A model generated the notes under the pieces. It saw only the letters and a list, made by a program, of their open reading frames with translations. It was not told the DNA's origin and ran no database searches. From an uncultured Lachnoanaerobaculum sp. (GTDB lineage: Bacteria > Bacillota > Clostridia > Lachnospirales > Lachnospiraceae): 60,960 bases of DNA. Where the stretch lies: positions 1 through 60,960 of the forward strand of contig CAMQCZ010000009.1 in NCBI GenBank assembly GCA_946999385.1. The letters are read 5' to 3'. Made by a program: the position numbers and the translations under genes. Positions 50,598 through 60,023 of the stretch are shown one piece after another (position 1 is the stretch's first letter; each line of letters opens with the position of its first letter).

Positions 50598-50626
50598 ATT
50601 GTATAGCCTTTCTTTGATATAGTCAA
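50598..50626 (-). promoter_or_regulatory. Promoter of metNIQ
   Basis: TTGACT (50621-50626) and TACAAT (50598-50603) are 17 bases apart on the minus strand, about 40 bases before the metN ATG. No SAM or T-box leader fits in the space. Confidence 0.7.
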
Positions 50627-50693
50627 GACCTTAAGTTATCCCAATTCAATATATCCATTTATAGCTTTTAACTATATTAAGCTTGCTTTAAAA

Positions 50694-52094
50694 TTATAAA
50701 CACAAGTCAACTATTACCTGTGCAAATATTTTAGCTGATACAATTAATTCATCTATAGGCATAAATTCGTCTGCACCATGCATTCTAGTATCAGTTTCAG
50801 GATATATAGCACCAAAGCAAACTCCATTTTTTATATGATGTACATAGGTACCTCCACCTATTGCAATACATCCACCCTTTTTACCTGTATATTCTTCATA
50901 ACATTTATTTAAAATTCTAACAAACTCAGAATTTCCATCAACAACATGTGCTTTAGTTACTTCTTTATTCAAAAAGTCCAAGCCTATATTTGCAAATTTT
51001 TTCTTGCACATATTTATAGTATATTCACTATCTATTGAAATAGGGCATCTTGCATCAAAATATCCATCTATACTCTTTTCATCTATTTTTAACATTGAGA
51101 AAGCTAATGTCAATTCTCCACTTTCCTTATCATTTTTTGCAATTCCCAAGCTACTTCCATCTAATTCACCATGTGGCATAAGCTTTGCAAGTCCTTTTAT
51201 AGCATCTATCCTCTTGGAAGTGGCAAATTTAAGCTTAGATAATAGCTCAAGTAATGCAGTAATGGCATTTTCCCCCTTTTCAGGAGTTGAAGCATGTGCA
51301 TTTGCACCATTAGCTATTATACAAAATTGAGGTTCCAAATCTAAAGTAAATTTAACACCGGTTCTCTTACTTACCTCATCTGCAATTTTTTCAACCTCTC
51401 TAAAATCAAAGCCTTCTAATACAGCTTTTGCTTTTGGTGGAACAACATTTATTTTTGTACCCCCTTCAAAACTTAATAATCTTGGTAATTTTTCTTCTAA
51501 TTCTAAATTTCCTACAAAATGACCGTCCAATCTGCCCTTCTCTATATTTACAACAGGATATTCTCCATCAGGTGTAAAGGTCATAGGAGCTTCTTTTTCT
51601 ATTTTATAATAATGTTCAATACAGGCACTTCCACATTCTTCATCAGTTCCAAGTATCAATCTAACATTCTTTTTTAGTGGAATATTTAAATCCTTCATTG
51701 CTTTTAAAGCATAAAAAGCAGCTATTGCAGGTCCCTTATCATCACTTGTTCCTCTTCCATATATCTTATTATCTTTTACTATGGGATTAAATGGTTCTGT
51801 TTGTGTCCAGCCTTCTCCTTGTGGAACTACATCCACATGTGCTAAAATATCTAAAACTTTTTCTTTGTCATTAAGATCTATAGCTCCAACATAATTATCA
51901 TAATTTGTTACACTAAATCCTGCTTTTGTTGCCATATCAAGTGCAAGGTTTAAGGCTCTTGCAGGTCCTTCTCCAAATGGCATACCTTCCTTATAAGCTG
52001 TTTTTTGACTATCAATTCTACATAAATTTATTACATCATCAATCAAGTCTTTCTTATGATCTTCTATATACTTTTCTATTTGTTCTCTATACAT
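50694..52094 (-). CDS. pepV: Dipeptidase PepV (M20 family)
   Basis: The 466-residue zinc peptidase hydrolyses dipeptides. It has LDILAHVDVVPQGEGW (zinc His/Asp near residue 88), YGRGTSDDKGPAIAAFYALK, LGTDEECGSACIEHYY with the catalytic glutamate pair, FTPDGEYPV, and a late GGGTYVHH. The insertion typical of PepV that mimics a second subunit is present by length. It follows prfC with 26 bases between them and is probably cotranscribed. Confidence 0.93.
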   Translation of the reverse strand: MYREQIEKYIEDHKKDLIDDVINLCRIDSQKTAYKEGMPFGEGPARALNLALDMATKAGFSVTNYDNYVGAIDLNDKEKVLDILAHVDVVPQGEGWTQTEPFNPIVKDNKIYGRGTSDDKGPAIAAFYALKAMKDLNIPLKKNVRLILGTDEECGSACIEHYYKIEKEAPMTFTPDGEYPVVNIEKGRLDGHFVGNLELEEKLPRLLSFEGGTKINVVPPKAKAVLEGFDFREVEKIADEVSKRTGVKFTLDLEPQFCIIANGANAHASTPEKGENAITALLELLSKLKFATSKRIDAIKGLAKLMPHGELDGSSLGIAKNDKESGELTLAFSMLKIDEKSIDGYFDARCPISIDSEYTINMCKKKFANIGLDFLNKEVTKAHVVDGNSEFVRILNKCYEEYTGKKGGCIAIGGGTYVHHIKNGVCFGAIYPETDTRMHGADEFMPIDELIVSAKIFAQVIVDLCL

Positions 52095-52120
52095 AATTTC
52101 AAACTCCTGTCATATTGAAT

Positions 52121-53710
52121 TTAATTTTTTGCAAACTCACTAAGCTTTATATTAGAATTTCTTTCTTCAACCATTCTTATACTCCATTCATTTATAAATA
52201 TAAGTAAAGGTCTATCCTTAAGATCTTTGATTTTTTTCATATCACCTGTTCCTATTATCTTTGTAATATCTATCTCATCATAATTTTCTATCCATCTAAT
52301 ATATTCATATGGTAATTGCTCTAATTTTACTTCTACATTATATTCATTTTTCAGCCTATATGTTAATACATCAAATTGCAAGACTCCTACTACACCTACT
52401 ATAATTTCTTCCATTCCTGTATTAAATTCTTGGAAAATTTGTATTGCACCTTCTTGTGCAATTTGATAAATACCCTTTGTAAATTGTTTTCTTTTCATAG
52501 TATCAATCTGTCTTACTCTTGCAAAATGCTCAGGTGCAAATGTAGGGATTCCTTCAAATTCCAAATTTTTATTGGAATTTGTCAAAGTATCTCCTATAGA
52601 AAAAATACCCGGATCAAACACACCTATAATATCACCTGCATAAGCCTTTTCAACAATCTTTCTTTCATCAGCCATCATTTGTGTAGATTGATTTAATTTT
52701 ATATTTCTATTAGCTTGTACATGCCTAACCTCAATACCGGGAAAATATTCTCCTGAACAAATTCTCATAAATGCTATTCTATCTCTATGTGCTTTGTTCA
52801 TATTAGCCTGTATTTTAAAAACAAATGCAGAAAAGAAATCATCTTTCATTGGAAATACCTTACCATCCTTTGTATTTCTACTAAGTGGAGAAGATGTCAT
52901 TTTCAAGAAATATTCTAAAAATATATCAACACCGAAATTTGTCAGAGCAGAGCCGAAAAATACAGGACTCAATTTCCCGTTGGAAACTTTGTCAAAATCA
53001 AATTCATCACTTGCTCCGTCCAATAATTCTATATCCTCAATAAGTTTTTTATAATTTTCTGAAGATATACTTTCTTCCAATTTTTTATCATCCAGAGAAA
53101 TAATATCACTATCAAGCTCCTTCATTCCTCCCAAATTTGCCTTATATGTATGTACAAGCTTTTCTTTTCTATCATAAACTCCTCTAAAATCCTTACCACA
53201 GGATATAGGCCAATTAATAGGACAGGTTCTTATACCTAATACCTCTTCTATATTATCTAATAATTCAAATGGATCCTTTGACTGTCTATCTAATTTATTA
53301 ATAAATGTAAATATAGGTATATTTCTCATGACACAAACCTTAAATAATTTTATTGTCTGTGCTTCTACTCCCTTACCTGCATCTATTACCATTACAGCAG
53401 AATCTGCCGCCATTAAGGTTCTATATGTATCCTCTGAAAAATCCTGATGTCCCGGCGTATCCAAGATATTGATACAAAAATCATTATAATTAAATTGCAT
53501 AACAGATGATGTAACAGAAATACCTCTTTCTTTTTCTATTCCCATCCAATCACTTATTGCATGCTTTCCTGTTTTTTTTCCCTTTACACTTCCGGCTAAA
53601 TTAATAGCCCCACCATATAATAAAAACTTCTCAGTAAGAGTAGTCTTACCTGCATCAGGATGACTAATTATAGCAAATGTTCTTCTTTTCTTTACTTCAC
53701 TAAAATTCAA
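52121..53710 (-). CDS. prfC: Peptide chain release factor 3
   Basis: The 529-residue GTPase recycles RF1 and RF2. It has G1 SHPDAGKTTLTEK, effector-region RGISVTSSVMQF, G3 DTPGHQDF and G4 INKLDR, then the RF3 C-terminal domains. The start is TTG with GGAGG seven bases before it; this ribosome site lies inside the last codons of smpB, so the two genes are translationally linked. Confidence 0.94.
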   Translation of the reverse strand: MNFSEVKKRRTFAIISHPDAGKTTLTEKFLLYGGAINLAGSVKGKKTGKHAISDWMGIEKERGISVTSSVMQFNYNDFCINILDTPGHQDFSEDTYRTLMAADSAVMVIDAGKGVEAQTIKLFKVCVMRNIPIFTFINKLDRQSKDPFELLDNIEEVLGIRTCPINWPISCGKDFRGVYDRKEKLVHTYKANLGGMKELDSDIISLDDKKLEESISSENYKKLIEDIELLDGASDEFDFDKVSNGKLSPVFFGSALTNFGVDIFLEYFLKMTSSPLSRNTKDGKVFPMKDDFFSAFVFKIQANMNKAHRDRIAFMRICSGEYFPGIEVRHVQANRNIKLNQSTQMMADERKIVEKAYAGDIIGVFDPGIFSIGDTLTNSNKNLEFEGIPTFAPEHFARVRQIDTMKRKQFTKGIYQIAQEGAIQIFQEFNTGMEEIIVGVVGVLQFDVLTYRLKNEYNVEVKLEQLPYEYIRWIENYDEIDITKIIGTGDMKKIKDLKDRPLLIFINEWSIRMVEERNSNIKLSEFAKN

Positions 53711-53714
53711 ATTT

Positions 53715-54191
53715 TTATCCTCCGAAATTATTGGATTTATTTTTTATATATTTTTCTATATCCCTTTTTGAATCTCTTTGTTTTATGCTTTCTCTTTTAT
53801 CATAATTTTTCTTTCCTCTACATAGTCCTATTTCCACTTTAACCAGAGCATCTTTTAAATAAACTTGTAATGGTACTAATGTTAAACCATTTTCGCTCAA
53901 TTTAGAAGATAGCTTTCTTATTTCATACTTATGTAACAAAAGCTTTCTAACACGCAAGGGATCTTTATTAAATATATTTCCTCTTTCATATGGATTTATA
54001 TGCATTCCCATAATATATATTTCCATATCCTTATCTATTCTTATAAAGGCTTCTTTAATAGAGCATTGTCCTAAACGAATTGATTTTACTTCTGTTCCAA
54101 ATAATTCTATACCTGCTTCATATTTATCTAATACAAAATAATCAAAATATGCCTTCTTATTATTTGAAATTAATTTTATTCTATTTGACAT
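53715..54191 (-). CDS. smpB: SsrA-binding protein
   Basis: The 158-residue protein binds tmRNA for rescue of stalled ribosomes. It has YFVLDKYEAGIELFGTEVKSIRLGQCSIKEAFIRI and MHINPYERGNIFNKDP, with the basic C-terminal tail (KRESIKQRDSKRD) that enters the decoding site. The tmRNA gene itself, often close by, is not in this window. Confidence 0.96.
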   Translation of the reverse strand: MSNRIKLISNNKKAYFDYFVLDKYEAGIELFGTEVKSIRLGQCSIKEAFIRIDKDMEIYIMGMHINPYERGNIFNKDPLRVRKLLLHKYEIRKLSSKLSENGLTLVPLQVYLKDALVKVEIGLCRGKKNYDKRESIKQRDSKRDIEKYIKNKSNNFGG

Positions 54192-54195
54192 AAAT

Positions 54196-56166
54196 TTACC
54201 CTTTAATACATTTTTTTAATAATTTAAAATCTATTGTTTTACTCATTTTATCTACATTTTCTACACTGATTAAAACTCGTTCACCTATACTATAGCTTAT
54301 TTTAGTCATATTTCCTATAATTTTATATTCATCCTCTACATAATTATAATAATCATTAGACAAACCGGCAATATGTACTAAACCTTCAACAGTATTATCA
54401 AGTTCTACATAAAATCCATATTTTGTTACTCCTGAAATTACACCTTCAAATTCTTCTCCTATAAATTTAAGCATATATTCACATTTTTTATATTTTATAC
54501 TTTCTCTTTCGGCTTCTTCTGCCTGCTTTTCTTTTTCTGATGAAGTAAATGCTATATCTTCTAATATTTTTTCATAATGCTCTATACGTTTTTCATTTAA
54601 GCTCTGATTTATATTTTCTTTTATTATTCTATGTATTTGCAAATCAGGATATCTTCTTATAGGAGAAGTGAAGTGTGTATAGCATTTACTTGCAAGACCG
54701 AAATGTCCTATACAATCCGTTTGATATCTAGCTTTTTTCATATTCCTTAAAATAATAGCACTAATCATACTTTGTTTAGGACTACCCTCAAGCTTATTTA
54801 ATAAATTTTGTAAATCCTTAGGATAAATTTGCCCTTTTTTATTTTTTAATGTAAAGCCGAAATTATTAATAAATATAGATAAAGCCTGCATTTTGTCAGG
54901 ATCAGGTTTTTCATGTACTCTATAAACAAATGGCAATTCCTTAAAGAAATATTCACTTGCAATAGTTTCATTAGTAAAAATCATAAAATCTTCTATTATT
55001 TTAGTTGCAACATTTCTATCATATGGTCTTAAATCTATAACCTTACCATCATTATCTAAAATAACCTTTGTTTCAGGAAAATCAAAATCAATAGCTCCTC
55101 TTTTCTCTCTATTTTTTCTTATTATTGATGATAAATTTTCCATATTATAAAATAATTCTATACATTCTTTGTATTTTAATTTTAATTCTTTATTATCATT
55201 TTTCAAAATATTATAAACTTCTTTATAAGATAATCTATAGTCAACATTGATGACAGATTCACAAATCTCATGTGAAATCAAATTACCTGCCTGATCTATA
55301 TTCATGATACAACTAAGACACAATCTATCTTTTTTGGCAGTCAAAGAACATATTCCATTACTTAATTCTTTTGGTAGCATAGGTATTACTCTATCAACCA
55401 AATAAATACTTGTTCCTCTTTTAATTGCTTCTTTATCAAGCTGAGAAGCTTCTTTTACATAATGACTTACATCCGCAATATGAACATATAAAGTCCAAAT
55501 CTTACCGTCATAGGATAAGCTTATAGCATCATCCAAATCCTTTGCATCCTCGCCATCAATCGTAATAGTTAATATATCTCTATAATCTTTTCTATATTTC
55601 AACTCATCTAAGGATACTTTTTGATTTATATTAGTTAATTCCTTCTTAATCTTTTTAGAAAAATCTATATTAAAATCATAAGCCTTAGCTATACTAAGTA
55701 TATCAACTCCCTTATCTTTATAAGAGCCTAAAATTTCAATAACCTTAGCTTGTGGCTTTTTATTTTCACTTCCAAAATCATAAACCTCTACTACAATTTT
55801 ATCTCTATCCTTTGCTCCATTTTCAAATTTTTTAGGTATAAAAATATCTCTTGATATATTTTTATTATCCGGTATAAGAAATCCAAAATTTTTACTTTTT
55901 TGATATATTCCAACAATTTTCTTATTCTTACGCTCTATAATTTTAGTTATAACACCTTCGCTTTTTTTATCAAGCTTATTAGTATTATCTATTTCAATTA
56001 TAAATTCTACAATATCCCCATCAAGTGCTGTATTATTTTTAGTATTAGCTATAAAAATATCTCTATCAAGCTCATCATTCTTTATAAATCCAAAGCCTTT
56101 TTTATTTGATATATATGTACCAATATATGTTTTTATCTTTTTTTTATTTTTAGATTTTTTACTCAT
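54196..56166 (-). CDS. rnr: Ribonuclease R
   Basis: The 656-residue exoribonuclease degrades structured RNA 3' to 5'. A Lys-rich start is followed by a cold-shock domain (GTYISNKKGFGFIKND), a second one near residue 90, the RNB catalytic domain with TIDGEDAKDLDDAISL (metal aspartates) and a C-terminal S1 domain (EEFEGVISGVTKYGFYVELDNTVEGLVHIAGL). The N-terminal winged helix found in many RNase R proteins is absent, making it shorter than usual. It sits between secG and smpB as in many Firmicutes. Confidence 0.93.
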   Translation of the reverse strand: MSKKSKNKKKIKTYIGTYISNKKGFGFIKNDELDRDIFIANTKNNTALDGDIVEFIIEIDNTNKLDKKSEGVITKIIERKNKKIVGIYQKSKNFGFLIPDNKNISRDIFIPKKFENGAKDRDKIVVEVYDFGSENKKPQAKVIEILGSYKDKGVDILSIAKAYDFNIDFSKKIKKELTNINQKVSLDELKYRKDYRDILTITIDGEDAKDLDDAISLSYDGKIWTLYVHIADVSHYVKEASQLDKEAIKRGTSIYLVDRVIPMLPKELSNGICSLTAKKDRLCLSCIMNIDQAGNLISHEICESVINVDYRLSYKEVYNILKNDNKELKLKYKECIELFYNMENLSSIIRKNREKRGAIDFDFPETKVILDNDGKVIDLRPYDRNVATKIIEDFMIFTNETIASEYFFKELPFVYRVHEKPDPDKMQALSIFINNFGFTLKNKKGQIYPKDLQNLLNKLEGSPKQSMISAIILRNMKKARYQTDCIGHFGLASKCYTHFTSPIRRYPDLQIHRIIKENINQSLNEKRIEHYEKILEDIAFTSSEKEKQAEEAERESIKYKKCEYMLKFIGEEFEGVISGVTKYGFYVELDNTVEGLVHIAGLSNDYYNYVEDEYKIIGNMTKISYSIGERVLISVENVDKMSKTIDFKLLKKCIKG

Positions 56167-56206
56167 TTTACCTCTTTAGCATATCCATTTATTAATAATA
56201 AAAATA

Positions 56207-56222
56207 CCACTCCGATGAGTGG
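56207..56222 (-). terminator. Short hairpin between secG and rnr
   Basis: CCACTC and GAGTGG form a 6-bp stem with a four-base loop; TATTTTTATT follows on the minus strand. It may let part of the transcripts from secG continue into rnr. Confidence 0.55.
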
Positions 56223-56229
56223 CAATTTA

Positions 56230-56457
56230 TTATTTAACAATATTTAAAATAAAAGCTATAACTATAAATAGTACAGCCCCAATAGCAGTCAGCTTTTCTA
56301 AAAAGCCCTCCATCGATCTTCCTTTATTCTTACCCCAGTATGTATCTGCCACACCGTTAACAGCCCCAAGGCCTTGAGAATTTCCTTCCTGTCCTAAAAC
56401 AACAAAGGTTAAAATTGCACAAATTATAATATAAATAATTGTCAAAAATAGATTCAT
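56230..56457 (-). CDS. secG: Preprotein translocase subunit SecG
   Basis: The 75-residue membrane protein has two hydrophobic helices (residues 3-22 and 53-73) joined by a polar loop with GQEGNSQGLGAVNG, the usual SecG pattern, plus the GFLEKLTAIGAVLFIV second helix. It is part of the SecYEG export channel. The small size and its place before rnr support the call. Confidence 0.93.
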   Translation of the reverse strand: MNLFLTIIYIIICAILTFVVLGQEGNSQGLGAVNGVADTYWGKNKGRSMEGFLEKLTAIGAVLFIVIAFILNIVK

Positions 56458-56521
56458 AGCTTTCCTCCACTGATTATAATCAGCTTATATTTTTTATTTT
56501 AACTTAATCCACTGGCTAAGT

Positions 56522-56550
56522 ATTGTATCATAAATTTAATATTTTAGCAA
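56522..56550 (-). promoter_or_regulatory. Promoter of the secG operon
   Basis: TTGCTA (56545-56550) and TACAAT (56522-56527) are 17 bases apart on the minus strand, about 65 bases before the secG ATG. Confidence 0.6.
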
Positions 56551-56663
56551 GCTCCTAAATAATAAAGAATCCAATTTTAATATGCCTACTATATAATTCA
56601 AAATACTAATTAATTATATAGTTTTATACTGTAAAAATACTCGTATAGTAAAGGCTTATTTAT

Positions 56664-58046
56664 TTATATTCTAAAACTCTCTAAGAAAAGATTATAATCC
56701 GTTGTCATATTTAAAAATTCAATGTCATGAGAAACAATAAATATAATATTATTTTTTGTTTTCATTTCTTTTATCAGTTTTGAAATTTTCAACATATTTT
56801 TATAATCCATCCCGCTTGTCGGTTCGTCAAAATATATAAAGCTTGAATTTTTACATAAAACTGAAGCTATTGCAACTCTTTGCTTTTCTCCTCCTGATAA
56901 ACTCATAGGATGTCTATCCCTTAACTGAATAAGTCCAAGCCCTTTAAGCACTCTATCTATTTTATCTTGTTTCAAAGCCTTAACTCCAAGTTTTAGCTCT
57001 TCTTCTACAGATGTGGCAAAAAGTTGATGGTTAACATCCTGCATAACTAAGGCTGAATTTTTCAGTCTTTCTTTTTCACTTAGCTTTATATCATGAAAAA
57101 ATATTTCACCTTTATCCTTCTTATTTAGTCCTGTCATTACTCTTAGAAAAGTTGACTTACCACAACCATTTTTTCCAACAATGCCATAAATCTTTCCTAA
57201 ATCAAAGCCTATATTTTCCAATATCAGCTTGCCTTTATCTTTAAAATCAAGTTTAATTTTTTTGATTATTAAAGCATTGCCTTGTTCCATTCTATTATTT
57301 TTTAAAATAGTTCTTTGTACTGAACGAAGTCCTAAATCGGTCAAATAAGACCTTTCTATGGAAAGAAATTTCTCCTTTGTAAAAACATTTTCAATCCTTC
57401 CTTGTTTAATGAAATAGATTCGATCCACCAAATCCATTAGGTAATAAATTCGATGCTCTGCAAGAATAAGTGTTCTCTTTTTTTCTTTTAAAATTTTTAA
57501 CATTTTTTTTAGAATATCAATATGTATATAATCAAGATTAGATGAGGGTTCATCAAGTACTATAATCTTACACCCTGAGATGTAGCAGGAAGCCACACAT
57601 AAAATTTGCTTTTCTCCACCGGATAATTCAAAAATACTTCTCTCAAGCAAATGCTCTATATGAAATATTTTTAGCATCTCTTCCATACGTAAATCCATCT
57701 CTTTTCTGCTTAAGCCTATATTTTCCAAATAAAATAAAAGTTCCAATGTAGTATTTACATTAAAAAAATAAGTTTTAGGATTTTGAAAAACGCTTGCAAT
57801 CATTAAGGATATTTCATATAGCTCCAAACTCTTTATTTCATTACCATTTACTCTTATACTTCCGGTACTTTCGGCGTTTTCATAGGCAAGTGCTAAACCG
57901 TTAATAGAATTTACGATAGAAGATTTACCGCTTCCGCTTTCACCTGTAAGCAAAATACACTCTCCATCAGAAATTTCCATAGAGATATTATCAAGTACTC
58001 TCTTATTTTTTTCATACAACAAGGAAAGATTTTTTATTTCAAGCAT
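56664..58046 (-). CDS. ECF transporter fused double ATP-binding protein
   Basis: The 460-residue protein has two ABC cassettes. The first has TGESGSGKSSIVNSI near residue 36, FELSGGEKQILCVASC and IIVLDEPSSNLDY. The second, after residue 270, has GIVGKNGCGKSTFLRVM, LSGGEKQRVAIASVL and FIYFDEPTSGMDY. It powers the energy-coupling-factor transporter with the T and S proteins encoded upstream. Its start overlaps the T gene by 13 bases. Confidence 0.92.
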   Translation of the reverse strand: MLEIKNLSLLYEKNKRVLDNISMEISDGECILLTGESGSGKSSIVNSINGLALAYENAESTGSIRVNGNEIKSLELYEISLMIASVFQNPKTYFFNVNTTLELLFYLENIGLSRKEMDLRMEEMLKIFHIEHLLERSIFELSGGEKQILCVASCYISGCKIIVLDEPSSNLDYIHIDILKKMLKILKEKKRTLILAEHRIYYLMDLVDRIYFIKQGRIENVFTKEKFLSIERSYLTDLGLRSVQRTILKNNRMEQGNALIIKKIKLDFKDKGKLILENIGFDLGKIYGIVGKNGCGKSTFLRVMTGLNKKDKGEIFFHDIKLSEKERLKNSALVMQDVNHQLFATSVEEELKLGVKALKQDKIDRVLKGLGLIQLRDRHPMSLSGGEKQRVAIASVLCKNSSFIYFDEPTSGMDYKNMLKISKLIKEMKTKNNIIFIVSHDIEFLNMTTDYNLFLESFRI

Positions 58047-58726
58047 ATCCAGCCTCCTATAACCGTTACTGTTATTGTTAATCCATATATAAAATCAATC
58101 AGTTGTGCCTTCAGTGAAACATATCGTGTTTTTTTTATAGGATTTGCAATGCACTTTGTTTCAGCTGCTTTAGATATATCATCAGCAATATTTGATGAAA
58201 TGATTAAAAGTGGTACAAGAATATATTCTAAATATTTAAAAGGATTTTTTATTTTAATACCCCTTATTTTCATTGCCATTTTTATATGATGCTTTTCTTC
58301 AATGAAAGATGGGAAAAATCTAAACATCACAGCTACAGGAATAGATATTAAATTCGGTATTTTCAACAAATCCATAGATGAAATAATACTGCCGACATCA
58401 GATGTTCTAATTAAAAATTTTCCGGCAACATAAGGAAGATAAAACATACGAAGTAAAAAAATTAACGAAAAGAACATCTTAATAATAAGTGGCAGCTGAG
58501 CCAGCATTTTGAAATTTGGTGCAAGAAATAAAATAGCAAAAAATATGATATTTTTTACTGCATCCTTTCTAAATCCATTTACAAAATACATAGTAGAAAT
58601 AATAAAAATTATTATCCATTCGAATATGTATGGCATTGAGTGCAAAACAGTTAAGCCCAGTAATCCCACAACGAAAATTTTCGTTATGGGATTTGGATTT
58701 AATCTGCTATTTTTAATAGTCAACAT
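58034..58726 (-). CDS. ECF transporter transmembrane (T) component
   Basis: The 230-residue membrane protein has several hydrophobic segments and the coupling motif AMKIRGIK near residue 150, corresponding to the Ala-Arg-Gly box of CbiQ/EcfT, with a second charged coupling stretch AAETKCI. It links the ATPase to the substrate-binding S protein. Stop and start of neighbours overlap by one base at 58726. Confidence 0.87.
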   Translation of the reverse strand: MLTIKNSRLNPNPITKIFVVGLLGLTVLHSMPYIFEWIIIFIISTMYFVNGFRKDAVKNIIFFAILFLAPNFKMLAQLPLIIKMFFSLIFLLRMFYLPYVAGKFLIRTSDVGSIISSMDLLKIPNLISIPVAVMFRFFPSFIEEKHHIKMAMKIRGIKIKNPFKYLEYILVPLLIISSNIADDISKAAETKCIANPIKKTRYVSLKAQLIDFIYGLTITVTVIGGWICLK

Positions 58727-59307
58727 TACACGATACCTGCTTTATTAAAATGCTTCTTAAGTAAACTCTTTCCTATATATGCTCCAATAATTCCACCAAT
58801 AATAGCACCTAAATATACTAATAGCATATGTGGATAGGTAATAAGACGTTCCAAGGCATCAACATATTCTTTACCCATCATCATTGATAATTTAATATAC
58901 TTTTCTTTAGCCCAAAGCATTTGCATCAAAGAACCGCAAATCCATGTATTAAAAATTGCAAAAGCAAATATATTATATTTAAGAGAATTATAATTTCCTA
59001 CTTTTCTAATCATCTCAGCAATAAACATAATAACGATAGCATGGACTGCTACTACATAAGTATGTCCCATAACAAACATAAATAATGGAGAAAGTATACC
59101 CAGTATAAATAAACCCCATGGCTTTTGCACCTTTGCCATAAAGAGCATAATGATTGTTCCTGTTACAATACCCAGTATTGTCGGGTAAATTAAAAATAAA
59201 ATCGGTACCATACCAATCATTCCTACAGCGAACATTACAACGAAATAAATGACCGCAAATACACCTATTGTAACTAAATCTCTTATTTTCAATTTATTTT
59301 CTTTCAT
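58726..59307 (-). CDS. ECF transporter S component, MptD-like (Trep_Strep family)
   Basis: The 193-residue protein has about six hydrophobic segments with LVTIGVFAVIYFVVMFAVGMIG at the start, a long second pair and GAIIGGIIGAYIGKSLLKKHFNKAG at the end. It matches the Trep_Strep/MptD family of S components, whose substrate is not firmly known. Dedicated T and ATPase genes in the same operon make this a group I ECF system with its own energising module. AAGGAGG precedes the ATG. Confidence 0.82.
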   Translation of the reverse strand: MKENKLKIRDLVTIGVFAVIYFVVMFAVGMIGMVPILFLIYPTILGIVTGTIIMLFMAKVQKPWGLFILGILSPLFMFVMGHTYVVAVHAIVIMFIAEMIRKVGNYNSLKYNIFAFAIFNTWICGSLMQMLWAKEKYIKLSMMMGKEYVDALERLITYPHMLLVYLGAIIGGIIGAYIGKSLLKKHFNKAGIV

Positions 59308-59724
59308 ATCTATCCTCCTTACAATAATTAAACTCTTCTCCTAATTCTAATTTTTTAATAAGAGCTTGATATAATTTTTATATTTTTTTACTTCATCATG
59401 ATTTTTAAAATTTTAAAAATATTTATCATAAAACGCTCAATTTATCTACATTTCCAATAAATTAAAGCTATGAAAAGAATAATGACAGTCTTATTATTTA
59501 TCAGCTTATTCACTCTATCTTATATTTTTTTAATCTTGGTAGCTTTATAATATTAAAAATCCGGATCTCTGAATTTGATATTTTAATGATTAAAATACTC
59601 ATCCTATCACTTTCTTACATTATTTTATATAAGGATTTTTTACCTTTATAACAAAGTCTATAATTTTCTTTATGAGCAACTTGACTTTTTTACAATAGAC
59701 ACATCTTTCACCTCCCTTTTTTAC

Positions 59725-59775
59725 AGACACATCCGTCTATAATTATATTATACATGAGTTAGGTGATACTAACAA
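59725..59775 (-). promoter_or_regulatory. Promoter of the ECF operon with operator-like repeats
   Basis: TTGTTA (59770-59775) and TATAAT (59747-59752) are 17 bases apart on the minus strand. The inverted repeat AGAC-N6-GTCT (59725-59738) covers the expected start region, and AGACACATC recurs directly at 59697-59705, 28 bases away. Confidence 0.6.
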
Positions 59776-59838
59776 GCCCTTTTTATTTTTTTAATTTATT
59801 AACTAAAAGCCTTGATTTTAGCTGCTTTTTAAAATTAA

Positions 59839-59864
59839 AAAGCTACTTTTTATTAAGTAGCTTT
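59839..59864 (-). terminator. Terminator of the XRE-receiver transcript
   Basis: AAAGCTACTT and AAGTAGCTTT form a 10-bp perfect stem with a six-base loop, followed by TTAATTTT on the minus strand. Confidence 0.75.
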
Positions 59865-59887
59865 CTTCTTTCTTAATTAATGTTGTA

Positions 59888-59992
59888 TCAATAAAGTTCC
59901 AAATCTCCACAAACAATTACATAATCATTTTCTCGTAACTTTATTTGAAAAATATCCAGATTCATCATATATATCACTGTTATATAAATCAT
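59888..59992 (-). pseudogene. Remnant of a metallophosphoesterase gene
   Basis: The minus strand encodes MIYIT, and after a stretch RENDYVIVCGDLELY and a stop. The DYVIVCGD segment is typical of Calcineurin-like phosphoesterases that open MIYITGDIHG; the intervening GD-HG-like part (SDIYDESGYFSNKV) is found in another frame. The gene therefore seems frameshifted and truncated, with only its first 35 codons left. It lies just downstream of the receiver-like gene. The match is short. Confidence 0.4.
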
Positions 59993-60023
59993 CCTTTTTA
60001 TTCCTAAGCAGACTGAAATAATG

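Larger units (their letters stand above)
59308..59887. other. Long non-coding leader of the ECF operon and intergenic region
   Basis: From the promoter at 59747-59775 about 430 bases run to the S-component ATG without an open reading frame of note. Just after the start are GGGAGGTG and then ATG/GTG at 59706-59710, opening peptides that stop after four or ten codons (GTG frame: SIVKKSSCS, then shifted KKIIDFVIK). This looks like a decayed regulator gene. The part 59340-59600 shows nothing recognisable. Confidence 0.4.
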
